Shown one piece after another: positions 11,001 to 18,574 of a DNA stretch of 64,000 nt (positions are counted from its first letter, which is position 1; every line of letters starts with the position of its first letter). The stretch is from Bacteroidaceae bacterium (GTDB lineage Bacteria; Bacteroidota; Bacteroidia; Bacteroidales; Bacteroidaceae), in assembly GCA_017451645.1 (NCBI GenBank), contig JAFTNZ010000008.1:1-64000 (forward strand), read 5' to 3'. Position numbers and translations under genes: made by a program. The notes beneath the pieces are model-generated. The model saw only the letters and a program-made list of their open reading frames with translations, made no database searches and was not told the origin of the DNA.

Positions 11001-12084
11001 GGAGGGGGCACTCAACGGTACGGACATACGTCACATGCGCAAGTATCTATTTGCACCAGTGGAGACTGGTGATGAAATTTCACCCGTGGCTGTGCCCATC
11101 TCGCTGCGTCAGCATATCGACCTCAGTGCATGCAGTATCGTGGCAGGTGGTGAGCCTTATCTTGACCGTTTGGTTACAGCTGACGATGTCATTGGTGAAC
11201 GGATGTTCAGCGACTGTCCTGTGTTGGAAACCCTACAGTTGCCTTCCACTGTGAAAAGTATCGGCGACAATGCTTTCATGGGAAGCGGCAGGCTGACGCA
11301 CATGGAGATTCCGGCCAAGGTCGAATCCATCGGTTATGCTCCCTTCCTCCTCTGCTCCGACTTGCAGGAGTTGACGGTGGCCAGCGACAACACTGCCTAC
11401 AGGAGCATCGATGGCGTCCTCTACAACTATAGCGGAAACACCCTGTTGGCCTATCCTGCCAACAAGTCGGGTACAGCCTTTACAGCCGAGAGCACAGTTT
11501 CATCGGTGGCACCGTTCGCATTTGCCCATCAGCGGCATTTGCGCGACTATTCGGCACAAATCCGCCTGAACTCTATAGGTTACGGAGCTTTCTATGCTTG
11601 CCCATCGTTGGCCACCGTGTCGTTGATGAAGCGCCAGTCGTCCGTAGCCGACTATGCCTTCGGACAGTGTGTGGCATTGGAGAAAATCGTCTGCGAAGCC
11701 CTTACACCACCAGAGTGTACAGCATTGGCCTTCAGTGGCGTGGATGCTGGAGCCTGCCGACTCTTTGTTCCCGAGGAGAGCATTAGCGACTATCGCACGG
11801 CTCCGGGTTGGAGCCTCTTCAGCCGGTGGGCCGATGTGTCGGAGTCGGTAGAGGCTGTATTGCCGGATGGAGGCAAGGCTGAAGTGTGTGCCGTGGGCAA
11901 CAGGCTGCTCTCTGTCCGTTCGTCGCAGGACGGACAGTCCGTGGCTATCTACAGTCCGTCGGGTATGCGTGTGGCGCAGGTTGTCACCCTCGGTCAGGGG
12001 GCAGAGGTTCTGGTCCGTCTCCCTTCTGCCGGTCCCTACATCGTGCAGTTCCCGGGGTGTAGCTTGAAGGTGTGGGTGAAATAG
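8023..12084 (+). CDS. Secreted C10 (streptopain-type) cysteine protease, multidomain
   Basis: A 1353-aa secreted protease. After a signal peptide (residues 1-22) comes a Spi-like inhibitory prodomain (about 23-130; YVYNFGTDGGFVIVSGED). The C10 catalytic domain follows (about 150-385) with nucleophile Cys187 in SATGCAATAA, His327 in MGHAFVCDG, and the NWGWSG motif (about 344-349). Beta-sandwich regions follow to about 880, then a Big_2 Ig-like domain (VWTSSNPSVASVD), BspA-type leucine-rich repeats (about 1060-1250), and a C-terminal T9SS-type sorting tail (VAIYSPSGMRV to the end). Family members are streptopain, interpain A and Bacteroides fragilis Bfp proteases. The final Bfp-like role is inferred. 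Base composition is visibly more GC-rich than the 1-6000 region. Confidence 0.9.
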   Translation: MKHRLLSSFICLLVCLGAAAEAVSEWQARQTAIAFRSGRTGARATVQSPTLVYTGGMAVNSGTRSVAGEATCYVYNFGTDGGFVIVSGEDCLMPVLAFSELGTFAVGEEMPDGVRGWLRSIDELVETCRRSGVASLIIDGMEINTDLEDLEIDVQPLLQSRWNQDAPYNNLCPLLATSVSERSATGCAATAAAQIMYYHRWPDCGTGTHTNNTNNVTVDFSASHYDWSLMRDTYAEGSYAEEEGLAVARLMHDVGMAANMAYDVESGTQNIYIYRALFRHFKYSSSLRYIQRGSLTTGEWLSTIRAELEAGRPVYYSGFAEDYSMGHAFVCDGITESDYFLHFNWGWSGNSDGFYFVNLLNPANPGIGGGVGRFNIEQVAIVGIQPASADESGAEKLPVLNLHKFYRPAVYSATLGKNFRTTVNGLYNEGPEAATFQLAPALYKDGQFVQLVGTPQNRTLATFGGLTNLTVNVNLPEDTPEGDYQLRLVVSLDGTAWQEVTYYYETYQRYIDLTVSGTAVTLYAKQQSGVEMQIVPLDPVPSVAVPGVAYPTKALFSTSGSYAFNGNVGYALYALPRLSDNDGVSYFEEETDTVLIASGKESVFMYDVAVHTLASTITLPESGEYLLQYYFTDPLGGNDIVLSEHTITVPAPVVHYPRHVLMEQLYESATTDGFSQLEQWSTTYGEAFIPVVFSATESKVGYVGGYADSLGVAALGTASFLNRRSFASPAACGEAVAQMVTSPAVASLDMDARFAQETGGSAVEVTLYSTFAYPMAEGSDCRFALLTLEREWYEGSSEFSFIDVARGFWPADAFNGVPVSVSAVIGAGDKVSATLTAHIGNIADLKDVLLVGLLIHGRTGEVLQAVELPYSEIAPAVGEAVPTAVVWTDEDGTALMNVGITTGIGAGVMPRIAPQALVWTSSNPSVASVDESTGLITTLTPGVTEIRAASAALPALAATLTLTVQQPDYTRTQQFETGKLHYILSGSGEQLVLEGALNGTDIRHMRKYLFAPVETGDEISPVAVPISLRQHIDLSACSIVAGGEPYLDRLVTADDVIGERMFSDCPVLETLQLPSTVKSIGDNAFMGSGRLTHMEIPAKVESIGYAPFLLCSDLQELTVASDNTAYRSIDGVLYNYSGNTLLAYPANKSGTAFTAESTVSSVAPFAFAHQRHLRDYSAQIRLNSIGYGAFYACPSLATVSLMKRQSSVADYAFGQCVALEKIVCEALTPPECTALAFSGVDAGACRLFVPEESISDYRTAPGWSLFSRWADVSESVEAVLPDGGKAEVCAVGNRLLSVRSSQDGQSVAIYSPSGMRVAQVVTLGQGAEVLVRLPSAGPYIVQFPGCSLKVWVK

Positions 12085-12137
12085 GGGAGAATCCCAAAGT
12101 TAAATCAGTATCAGATTATAATAAAGGAATATAAGGA

Positions 12138-12944
12138 ATGAAGAAAAACAGTATGTTGGGCAGTGTCGCTCTGTGGTGGGCGGCAGCCCTTTCGGTAGGG
12201 ATGTCGGTGACTGCTTGCTCCGACGATAGCCCGTCGGCTCCTTCGAAGGAGATTGTGAAAGTTGAGATTTACAAGGCTGAGGACGGAGTCTTCCGTTTGC
12301 AGTCGCAATACCATTTGGCATACGATGGACGTGGACGGGTCTCCAATGTGCGTACCGACTACGGAACGCAGGAAGTCAGCTATACCTATGGCACAGGAAG
12401 CATCGCCTATCGTTGGGAAGGTCGCGACACGGTGAATGGTCTCTTCATCTCGCGTTTCGAGGCCGAACTTCGTAACGGTAGGGTACAGGTAGGCTCTGCC
12501 GACCGCACACAGGGAATCTCTTCAGAGACCTTCAACTATACCTACTACTACAACGGCAAGGGTTATATTACTGATGCTACTTTCGGTGGGTCGCTCAGCT
12601 TCAACTACTCGTGGGGTAAGCAGTCGCTCATCGTGGAGAGTCGCCCCGGCACCTATAATGCCGAATACGCATATTCCAAGACATTGAACGACTACAGCTT
12701 CGACCTGAATGTACTGCCTATGCTGGTAGATTCGCGTCCGGATGTGCTGATGGCTATGAATGCCTATGCCCAGCTGGCCGGCGTGTTAGGCACTCGCTAT
12801 CCCTACTTCTTGGAGGATGTGGACTACACCTACGGCTATCAGTACGATGCCGACGGACGTCTGGTGCAAATCAACCAGACACCGGCCAGCCTTACACCAG
12901 ACAAGCAGGATACCTACTGGTTCTTGTTTACCTACGGGGAGTGA
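12138..12944 (+). CDS. DUF4595-like lipoprotein
   Basis: A 268-aa lipoprotein with lipobox SVTAC (Cys27). The rest is made of short beta hairpins with a YDxxGRV-type motif (HLAYDGRGRVSNV, YQYDADGRLVQI), like the RHS-style strands of DUF4595 proteins common in Bacteroides. It starts 53 bp after the C10 protease and probably shares its transcript. A link to the protease, for example as an inhibitor or substrate adaptor, cannot be read from sequence. A bidirectional hairpin follows. Confidence 0.7.
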   Translation: MKKNSMLGSVALWWAAALSVGMSVTACSDDSPSAPSKEIVKVEIYKAEDGVFRLQSQYHLAYDGRGRVSNVRTDYGTQEVSYTYGTGSIAYRWEGRDTVNGLFISRFEAELRNGRVQVGSADRTQGISSETFNYTYYYNGKGYITDATFGGSLSFNYSWGKQSLIVESRPGTYNAEYAYSKTLNDYSFDLNVLPMLVDSRPDVLMAMNAYAQLAGVLGTRYPYFLEDVDYTYGYQYDADGRLVQINQTPASLTPDKQDTYWFLFTYGE

Positions 12945-12972
12945 GGGGTAACGTGTCCTGTTTAGAGTAAAA

Positions 12973-13010
12973 AAGAATCCTTATTCCACTTGTGTGGAGT
13001 AAGGATTCTT
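12973..13010. terminator. Bidirectional terminator
   Basis: AAGAATCCTTATTCCAC and GTGGAGTAAGGATTCTT form a 17-bp perfect stem with a 4-nt loop. A run of A residues lies on the left and T-rich sequence on the right, so it can end both the lipoprotein gene (plus) and asd (minus). Confidence 0.88.
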
Positions 13011-13045
13011 TGCTTTAAAGTTTTTAATAATGAAAAAGAATTTTT

Positions 13046-14056
13046 TTACTTGATGTTGCCCACCTTGATAAGGTACTCGGCAATCTGTACGGCATTGAGA
13101 GCGGCGCCTTTCTTGATTTGGTCACCTACAATCCAGAACGTGAGCCCGTTCTCGTTGGCCAGATCCTTGCGGATGCGTCCCACATAGACGGGGTCTTTGC
13201 CTGCAAGGAAGAGCGGCATGGGGTATTCCTTCTCGGCAGGGTTGTCCATCAGTACCAGTCCCTCGCCTTTGGCAAAGGCTTCGCGTGCCTCTTCGGGCGA
13301 GATGGGGCGTTCGGTCTCCACCCAGATGCTTTCGGAGTGCGAGCGTAGAGCCGGCACACGCACACACATGGCGCTCACCTGAATGTCGGAGTGCATGATT
13401 TTGCGTGTTTCGTTGAACATCTTCATCTCCTCTTTGGTGTATCCGTTGTCGGTGAAGACATCAATCTGAGGTATCAGGTTGAAAGCCAGCTGATAGGCAA
13501 ACTTCTCCACCTTCACAGGCTCATTGGCCAGCACCTGACGGTATTGCTCGTACAGCTCATCCATGGCAGCGGCACCGGCACCGCTGGCCGCTTGATAAGT
13601 AGCAACGTGCACACGTCTGATGTGCGAAAGGTTTTCAATGGCTTTCAGAGCCACCACCATCTGAATGGTGGTGCAGTTAGGATTAGCTATCACGTTGCGT
13701 GGGCGGTTCAATGCATCTTCAGGGTTCACTTCGGGCACTACCAAAGGCACATCCTCGTCCATGCGGTAGGCACTGGAGTTGTCTATCAGTACGGCACCGT
13801 GTTTGGTGATGGTGTCGGTGAACTCCTTGGTTGTGCCGGCTCCGGCAGAGGTGAAAGCGATGTCAACACCTTTAAAGTCATCGTTGTGTTGCAAGAGTTT
13901 GACCTCAATCTCTTTGTCTTTGAATGTATATTTCCGGCCTGCACTCCGTGAAGAACCGAACAACACCAACTCGTCTAAAGGAAAGTTCCTCTCTTCGAGC
14001 ACGCGCAGGAACTCTTGCCCTACAGCACCGCTTGCACCAACAATTGCTACTTTCAT
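13046..14056 (-). CDS. asd: Aspartate-semialdehyde dehydrogenase
   Basis: Reduces aspartyl phosphate to aspartate semialdehyde, feeding lysine/diaminopimelate, threonine and methionine synthesis. The 336-aa protein has the NADP-binding [10 protein letters not shown] (7-16), catalytic Cys128 in NPNCTT, and the [11 protein letters not shown] segment. Length is usual for bacterial enzymes. It is single and faces the radical SAM gene; a -7 box lies at 14107-14114. Confidence 0.95.
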   Translation of the reverse strand: MKVAIVGASGAVGQEFLRVLEERNFPLDELVLFGSSRSAGRKYTFKDKEIEVKLLQHNDDFKGVDIAFTSAGAGTTKEFTDTITKHGAVLIDNSSAYRMDEDVPLVVPEVNPEDALNRPRNVIANPNCTTIQMVVALKAIENLSHIRRVHVATYQAASGAGAAAMDELYEQYRQVLANEPVKVEKFAYQLAFNLIPQIDVFTDNGYTKEEMKMFNETRKIMHSDIQVSAMCVRVPALRSHSESIWVETERPISPEEAREAFAKGEGLVLMDNPAEKEYPMPLFLAGKDPVYVGRIRKDLANENGLTFWIVGDQIKKGAALNAVQIAEYLIKVGNIK

Positions 14057-14106
14057 TTTTCTTTCTTATCTTTGGTTTATTAATAAATAATGTCTCTTTC
14101 GGGGTG

Positions 14107-14114
14107 CAAATTTA
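14107..14114 (-). promoter_or_regulatory. asd promoter -7 box
   Basis: On the minus strand TAAATTTG fits TAnnTTTG, about 50 nt before the asd start codon. Confidence 0.5.
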
Positions 14115-14209
14115 GAACATTTTGGCATAATATTGCCATAAAAGAGAAACTTTTTGTCGAATAATCTTCGCTTTTGGGAATTATACTCGTTTTTTTTCGT
14201 AAGTTTCCC

Positions 14210-14217
14210 TACTTTTG
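14210..14217 (+). promoter_or_regulatory. Promoter -7 box for the radical SAM gene
   Basis: TACTTTTG fits the Bacteroides -7 consensus. Its position means transcription starts near 14225, well after ATG 14154, which supports the downstream start codon at 14289. Confidence 0.65.
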
Positions 14218-14288
14218 CAGAGAAAAAAGGGGATTCTGATGACATCTCCGCTCCATATCCATCCGAATGGAAGATAAATACTGACACA

Positions 14289-15215
14289 ATGGAAAAGAAC
14301 GGAAACAGATACAATGAGTTCGGCGAGTGGCTTCGCAGGGAGTTTTCCTTCAAGGTACAGAAGATTTCGCTCAATGCCGGCTTCACCTGTCCCAATCGCG
14401 ACGGCACACGGGGATGGGGCGGATGCACCTATTGCAACAACCAGACGTTCAACCCAGACTATTGTCGTACGGAGAAGAGTGTGACAGAGCAGTTGGCCGA
14501 AGGCAGAGCCTTCTTCTCACGCAAATATCCGGAGATGAGATACTTGGCCTATTTCCAGGCTTATACCAACACCTATGCCGATATAGAGCGATTGAAAGCC
14601 CTCTATGAAGAGGCATTGGCCGCGGAGGGAGTGGTGGGGTTGGTCATCGGCACCCGGCCCGACTGTATGCCTGACGTGCTGCTCGATTACTTGGAGGAGC
14701 TGAATCGCCGCACCTTTCTGTTGGTGGAGTACGGTATCGAAAGCACTTGCGATGCCACTTTGCGCCGCATCAATCGGGGGCATACCTTTGCCGACACTGC
14801 CGATGCCGTCTGCCGCACAGCCGGACGGGGCATACGGGTGGGCGGACACGTGATACTGGGACTGCCCGGTGAGGGGCATAATGAACTGGTAAAGCAGGCT
14901 GCAGCCCTGTCGGCTTTGCCTCTGAAAACGTTGAAACTCCACCAACTGCAACTGATTCGCGGCACACGCATGGCTGCCGAGTATCAGTTGCATCCGGAGG
15001 AGTTTCATCTCTATGCTGTTGACGAGTACATCGACCTTGTTATCGACTACGTAGAGCACCTTCGCCCCGACATCGTACTGGAGCGATTTGTCTCACAGTC
15101 GCCCCGCGAGCTGTTGATAGCTCCCGATTGGGGATTGAAGAACCACGAGTTTACTGCCCGTGTGCGCCGTCGTATGGCGGAACGCGACAGTTGGCAGGGG
15201 AAGCGTTTTACTTAG
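14289..15215 (+). CDS. TIGR01212-family radical SAM protein (YhcC-like)
   Basis: A 308-aa radical SAM enzyme. The cluster-binding cysteines are in CPNRDGTRGWGGCTYC (spacing C-x11-C-x2-C, typical for this family rather than plain CX3CX2C), and the family signatures VEYGIES, GHVILGLPGE and KLHQLQLIRGT follow. The exact reaction of the family is not well established. The start ATG 14289 (MEKNGNRYNEF) is chosen because the promoter box at 14210 excludes the in-frame ATG 14154 and because family proteins begin here. It ends by overlapping the convergent glucokinase gene by 8 bp. Confidence 0.85.
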   Translation: MEKNGNRYNEFGEWLRREFSFKVQKISLNAGFTCPNRDGTRGWGGCTYCNNQTFNPDYCRTEKSVTEQLAEGRAFFSRKYPEMRYLAYFQAYTNTYADIERLKALYEEALAAEGVVGLVIGTRPDCMPDVLLDYLEELNRRTFLLVEYGIESTCDATLRRINRGHTFADTADAVCRTAGRGIRVGGHVILGLPGEGHNELVKQAAALSALPLKTLKLHQLQLIRGTRMAAEYQLHPEEFHLYAVDEYIDLVIDYVEHLRPDIVLERFVSQSPRELLIAPDWGLKNHEFTARVRRRMAERDSWQGKRFT

Positions 15216-16182
15216 CCTCCCAGCCCAACGCACTGGCACCGAGCACGGCGGCGTCGGCATCTTTCAGTTCGGAGATGATGAGTTTGGCCTTCCCCTTGAA
15301 GATGGGTTGGATGTTCTTGTCTATAGCCTCTTGGATGGGCTTCATGATGAAGTCACCGGCCTTGATGAGTCCTCCGAAGAGGATGATGGCTTCGGGGGAA
15401 GAGAAGGCGATGAAGTTGGTCAGTGCCTTGCCCAGAATTTCTCCCGTGCGTTGGAATATCTCGATGGCCAGTTTGTCGCCGCGCACAGCAGCGTCATACA
15501 CATCTTTTGATGTGATTTGTTCGGCAGGAATCTCACGTAGAAGACTTGGTTCGGCATTGGCTACCAGCACTTCGCGGGCCGTCCGTGCCACACCGGTAGC
15601 CGAGCAGTAAGTCTCCAGACAACCCTTCCGTCCGCAGTTGCATTGGCGTGCTTCGGGGGTGCTGTCCACAATGGAGTGTCCCAATTCGCCGGCAAAGCCG
15701 TCGTGTCCATAGACCATCTGTCCGTTGATGACGATGCCGCTTCCTACTCCTGTGCCGAGAGTAATCATGATGAAGTCTTTCATGCCTCGTGCCGCACCGT
15801 AGGTCATTTCGCCCATGGCTGCAGCGTTGGCATCGTTGGTCAGTGCAGTGGGTATGCCGGTGCGTTCCTTGAACATTTGTCCCAGTGGCACAATGCCTTT
15901 CCAAGGGAGGTTGGGAGCCAGTTCAATGGTGCCCTTGTAATAGTTGGCGTTAGGGGCACCGATGCCGATACCCCGGAACTTTTCAGCTCCGCCGTGAGCC
16001 TCAATCAGAGGCATCAGTCTCTCACACACGGCTGCTACATAATCTTCAGCCTGTTCGTAGGCACCGGTTTTGATGGAGTCGGTACCTAAAATGTTACCGC
16101 GCGAATCTACCACACCGAAGACGGTGTTTGTCCCGCCTATGTCCATGCCCACCACATAGGTTTTTTCCATTGTTGTTGCCAT
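15208..16182 (-). CDS. glk: ROK-family glucokinase
   Basis: A 324-aa sugar kinase that phosphorylates glucose or a similar sugar with ATP. Motifs: MDIGGTNTVFGVVD phosphate-binding loop (about 13-26), ALTNDANAAA with the catalytic Asp (about 117), GELGHS (about 165-170), and the ROK zinc site CNCGRKGCLE (Cys181, 183, 188 with His169). No DNA-binding domain is present, so it is an enzyme and not an NagC/XylR repressor. It overlaps the convergent radical SAM gene by 8 bp. Confidence 0.88.
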   Translation of the reverse strand: MATTMEKTYVVGMDIGGTNTVFGVVDSRGNILGTDSIKTGAYEQAEDYVAAVCERLMPLIEAHGGAEKFRGIGIGAPNANYYKGTIELAPNLPWKGIVPLGQMFKERTGIPTALTNDANAAAMGEMTYGAARGMKDFIMITLGTGVGSGIVINGQMVYGHDGFAGELGHSIVDSTPEARQCNCGRKGCLETYCSATGVARTAREVLVANAEPSLLREIPAEQITSKDVYDAAVRGDKLAIEIFQRTGEILGKALTNFIAFSSPEAIILFGGLIKAGDFIMKPIQEAIDKNIQPIFKGKAKLIISELKDADAAVLGASALGWEAK

Positions 16183-16338
16183 ATTGTCAGTCGTTTTTTT
16201 GAAAATAGTTTGAAGTCATGCTGCAAATTAAGGAAAGAATCACCACGTATGCAAGGGTTTGCTGCCGTTTTTTCCGCCTGCTTCATTTAAATTAACGCAA
16301 AGGCAGACCGATTGGGCTTGTATTTCAACTTTAATTTG

Positions 16339-16346
16339 TACTTTTG
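16339..16346 (+). promoter_or_regulatory. Promoter -7 box for the MORN protein gene
   Basis: TACTTTTG with CTTG 18 bp upstream. Transcription would start about 25 nt before the ATG at 16378. Confidence 0.65.
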
Positions 16347-16377
16347 CACAAGATAATACACACACTTAACGACAGAT

Positions 16378-17031
16378 ATGACAGATATGTGCATCAGACG
16401 AATCACATTGCTGGCCTGCCTGCTCCTTATGGGCGGCCTCACGGCGCTTCGGGCACAGAGTGCCGATGCGCTCGGACGTTACGACATCATTCCCGATGCT
16501 TTCCAAGAGGTGTTCCTCGATTTGATTGAGGGGTACGACACCCGCATCATCACCACAGGGCAGGGGCAGTTCTTGGGGCACACATGCGATGGCTTGCTCT
16601 ACGGATACGGTGTCTATTATGCCGACGATGGCAGCCAGTGGATAGGGCAGTACCGCAAGGGAGAGTGCATCTTCGGCATCCTCATCAGCGGCACTTCGGC
16701 CACGGTGGGCTCCAAGACACACTATGTCTATTACGATCTGACTACCAGTCGCATCAAGTTCATCCGCGAGAGCGGGAACGACCGTATGCTACCCGAAGCA
16801 GAAACGGAGGATTATCATTTCGAATCACTCAACTACTCCAACGGCGACCGTTACATTGGCGAGACATATAAGGGGAATAAGCATGGCTACGGCATCTACT
16901 ATTGGACCAATGGAAACTACTGGTATGGGCAGTACCGGAACAATATGCGCTACGGCTATGGCGCCCTGTTCACTCCGCAGGGAAACATCTTTGTGGGTCA
17001 ATGGTTGGGCGACGAGCTTGTGCGGCGCTGA
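16378..17031 (+). CDS. Secreted MORN-repeat protein
   Basis: A 217-aa protein with a signal peptide (about residues 1-27, ending LRAQS). At least four MORN-type repeats are visible: YGYGVYYADDGSQWIGQY, GDRYIGETYKGNKHGYG, YYWTNGNYWYGQYRNN and YGYGALFTPQGNIFVGQW. MORN repeats form extended beta hairpin rows; in bacteria their partner is rarely known. The alkaline phosphatase gene starts 40 bp later, suggesting co-transcription. ATG 16387 is an alternative start. Confidence 0.8.
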   Translation: MTDMCIRRITLLACLLLMGGLTALRAQSADALGRYDIIPDAFQEVFLDLIEGYDTRIITTGQGQFLGHTCDGLLYGYGVYYADDGSQWIGQYRKGECIFGILISGTSATVGSKTHYVYYDLTTSRIKFIRESGNDRMLPEAETEDYHFESLNYSNGDRYIGETYKGNKHGYGIYYWTNGNYWYGQYRNNMRYGYGALFTPQGNIFVGQWLGDELVRR

Positions 17032-17071
17032 GCCTGGAGAAGGAAATAATTAACACCAAAATATCAGGAAA

Positions 17072-18487
17072 ATGAAAAGAATCATTGTCTCGGCATGGCT
17101 GCTGCTTGTGTTGGCGGTGGGCACGCTGTTCGGCCAAGAGGCCAAGTATGTGTTCTATTTTATCGGTGACGGTATGGGACTTAATCAGGTGAATGGGGCC
17201 GAAGCCTACCGCGCTGAGTTGGAGGGGCGTATCGGCATTCAGCCTCTGCTTTTTACACAATTCCCCTATGCCACTGTGGCCACCACCTATTCGGCGACAA
17301 ATGGTGTGACCGATTCGGCTGCTTCGGGCACGGCATTGGCCACCGGACACAAGACGAAAAACGGAGTGATAGGTATGAACAAGGAGCGTGATTCTGTGCT
17401 TACCAGCGTGGCCGTCTGGGCCAAGGAGAACGGTGCCCGTGTGGGCATCAGCACCAGTGTGAGTGTGGATCATGCCACACCATCGGCCTTCTATGCGCAT
17501 GTGCCCGACCGGGGAATGTATTACCAGATTGGCAAAGACTTGATAAAGACCGGGTTTGATTTCTATGCCGGATCGGACTTCTTGAAGCCTGTTGACCGGA
17601 AAGCTCCGGAAGAGGCTCCCCTCTACGAACAGTGCCGGCAGGGGGGCTATACCATTGCCCGTGGTTACAAAGAGTATCGCAAGCGGGCACGCAAAGCTGA
17701 AAAGATTATTTTGTTGCAGAGCGAAGAGGCCAGTCAGCGAGACCGTTCGTCCATCCCTTATGCCATCGACCGTGAGAATGGAGATCTGACATTGGCTGAA
17801 ATCACCCGTGCAGGGGTGAATTTCCTCTCCAAGGATCTTTCCAAGGGCTTCTTCTTCATGATTGAGGGCGGGAAGATTGACTGGGCTTGCCATGCCAACG
17901 ATGCTGCCACGGTGTTTCAGGAGGTTATCGACTTGGACGATGCCGTGCGTGTGGCCTATGAGTTCTATGAACAGCATCCCGATGAAACCCTGATAGTGGT
18001 CACTGCCGACCACGAGACCGGCGGACTGGCTTTGGGTACGGGAGCCTATGCTCTGAACCTGCAGGCGCTGAAGTACCAGCAGATGAGTGTGAACAAATTC
18101 AGCCGTCTGTTGAACGACCTTCGTGCCCGGACGGGGAACAAAGTGACTTGGGAGATGGTCCGCCGGGCCCTGGAGGAGAATTTCGGCTTCTGGACTTCGC
18201 TGAAACTGAGCGACAAACAGGAGAAAAGACTGAGGAAAACATTTGATGAAAACTTCCTGAACAAGGAGGCTGCTCTCGATGCCAGCGAATATCAGAAGGA
18301 TGAGCGGTTGGCTACGGTGGCCAAGGAAATTATCAACGAGATAGCTCTCGTGGGCTGGATGAGTGGAAGCCATTCTGATGCCTATGTGCCTGTCTTCGCC
18401 ATAGGGGCAGGGGCAGAGAAGTTTTGCCGTCGTACTGATAATGCCGAGATTCCGCTGAAGATAGCCGAAGCTGCCGGGTGGCGCTAA
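17072..18487 (+). CDS. Alkaline phosphatase (PhoA family)
   Basis: A 471-aa secreted phosphomonoesterase. Signal peptide about 1-22. Metal and catalytic motifs: IGDGMG (31-36), catalytic Ser82 in TDSAASGTALATG, HATPSAFYAHV, EGGKIDWACHAND, TADHETGG and GSHSDAYVPVFA. These supply the ligands of two zinc ions and one magnesium as in PhoA, although the sequence is short compared with insertion-rich homologues. Acts in the periplasm to free phosphate from organic esters. It ends before a bidirectional hairpin shared with the GH28 gene. Confidence 0.92.
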   Translation: MKRIIVSAWLLLVLAVGTLFGQEAKYVFYFIGDGMGLNQVNGAEAYRAELEGRIGIQPLLFTQFPYATVATTYSATNGVTDSAASGTALATGHKTKNGVIGMNKERDSVLTSVAVWAKENGARVGISTSVSVDHATPSAFYAHVPDRGMYYQIGKDLIKTGFDFYAGSDFLKPVDRKAPEEAPLYEQCRQGGYTIARGYKEYRKRARKAEKIILLQSEEASQRDRSSIPYAIDRENGDLTLAEITRAGVNFLSKDLSKGFFFMIEGGKIDWACHANDAATVFQEVIDLDDAVRVAYEFYEQHPDETLIVVTADHETGGLALGTGAYALNLQALKYQQMSVNKFSRLLNDLRARTGNKVTWEMVRRALEENFGFWTSLKLSDKQEKRLRKTFDENFLNKEAALDASEYQKDERLATVAKEIINEIALVGWMSGSHSDAYVPVFAIGAGAEKFCRRTDNAEIPLKIAEAAGWR

Positions 18488-18515
18488 GTCTTATCTCTTT
18501 GCGGGTATATGAAAT

Positions 18516-18554
18516 GAAGGCGTGCATTCTGTGAAACATAGAATGCACGCCTTC
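18516..18554. terminator. Bidirectional terminator between alkaline phosphatase and GH28
   Basis: GAAGGCGTGCATTC pairs perfectly with GAATGCACGCCTTC, followed by a T-rich stretch on the plus strand. It lies between two convergent genes. Confidence 0.85.
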
Positions 18555-18574
18555 TGTTTTTTGATTTTATCTTC

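Noticed and set aside
5724-12944. Polysaccharide utilization locus around the surface proteins.
   Set aside because: No SusC/SusD pair or glycan regulator is present; the GH28 gene at 18575 also stands alone.
14154-14288. Longer start for the radical SAM gene at ATG 14154 (45 extra residues).
   Set aside because: The promoter box TACTTTTG at 14210 lies inside this stretch and the extra residues do not look like family sequence; ATG 14289 fits.
16378-18487. MORN protein and alkaline phosphatase as a secretion or toxin system.
   Set aside because: Both are ordinary exported proteins; nothing beyond adjacency supports a system.
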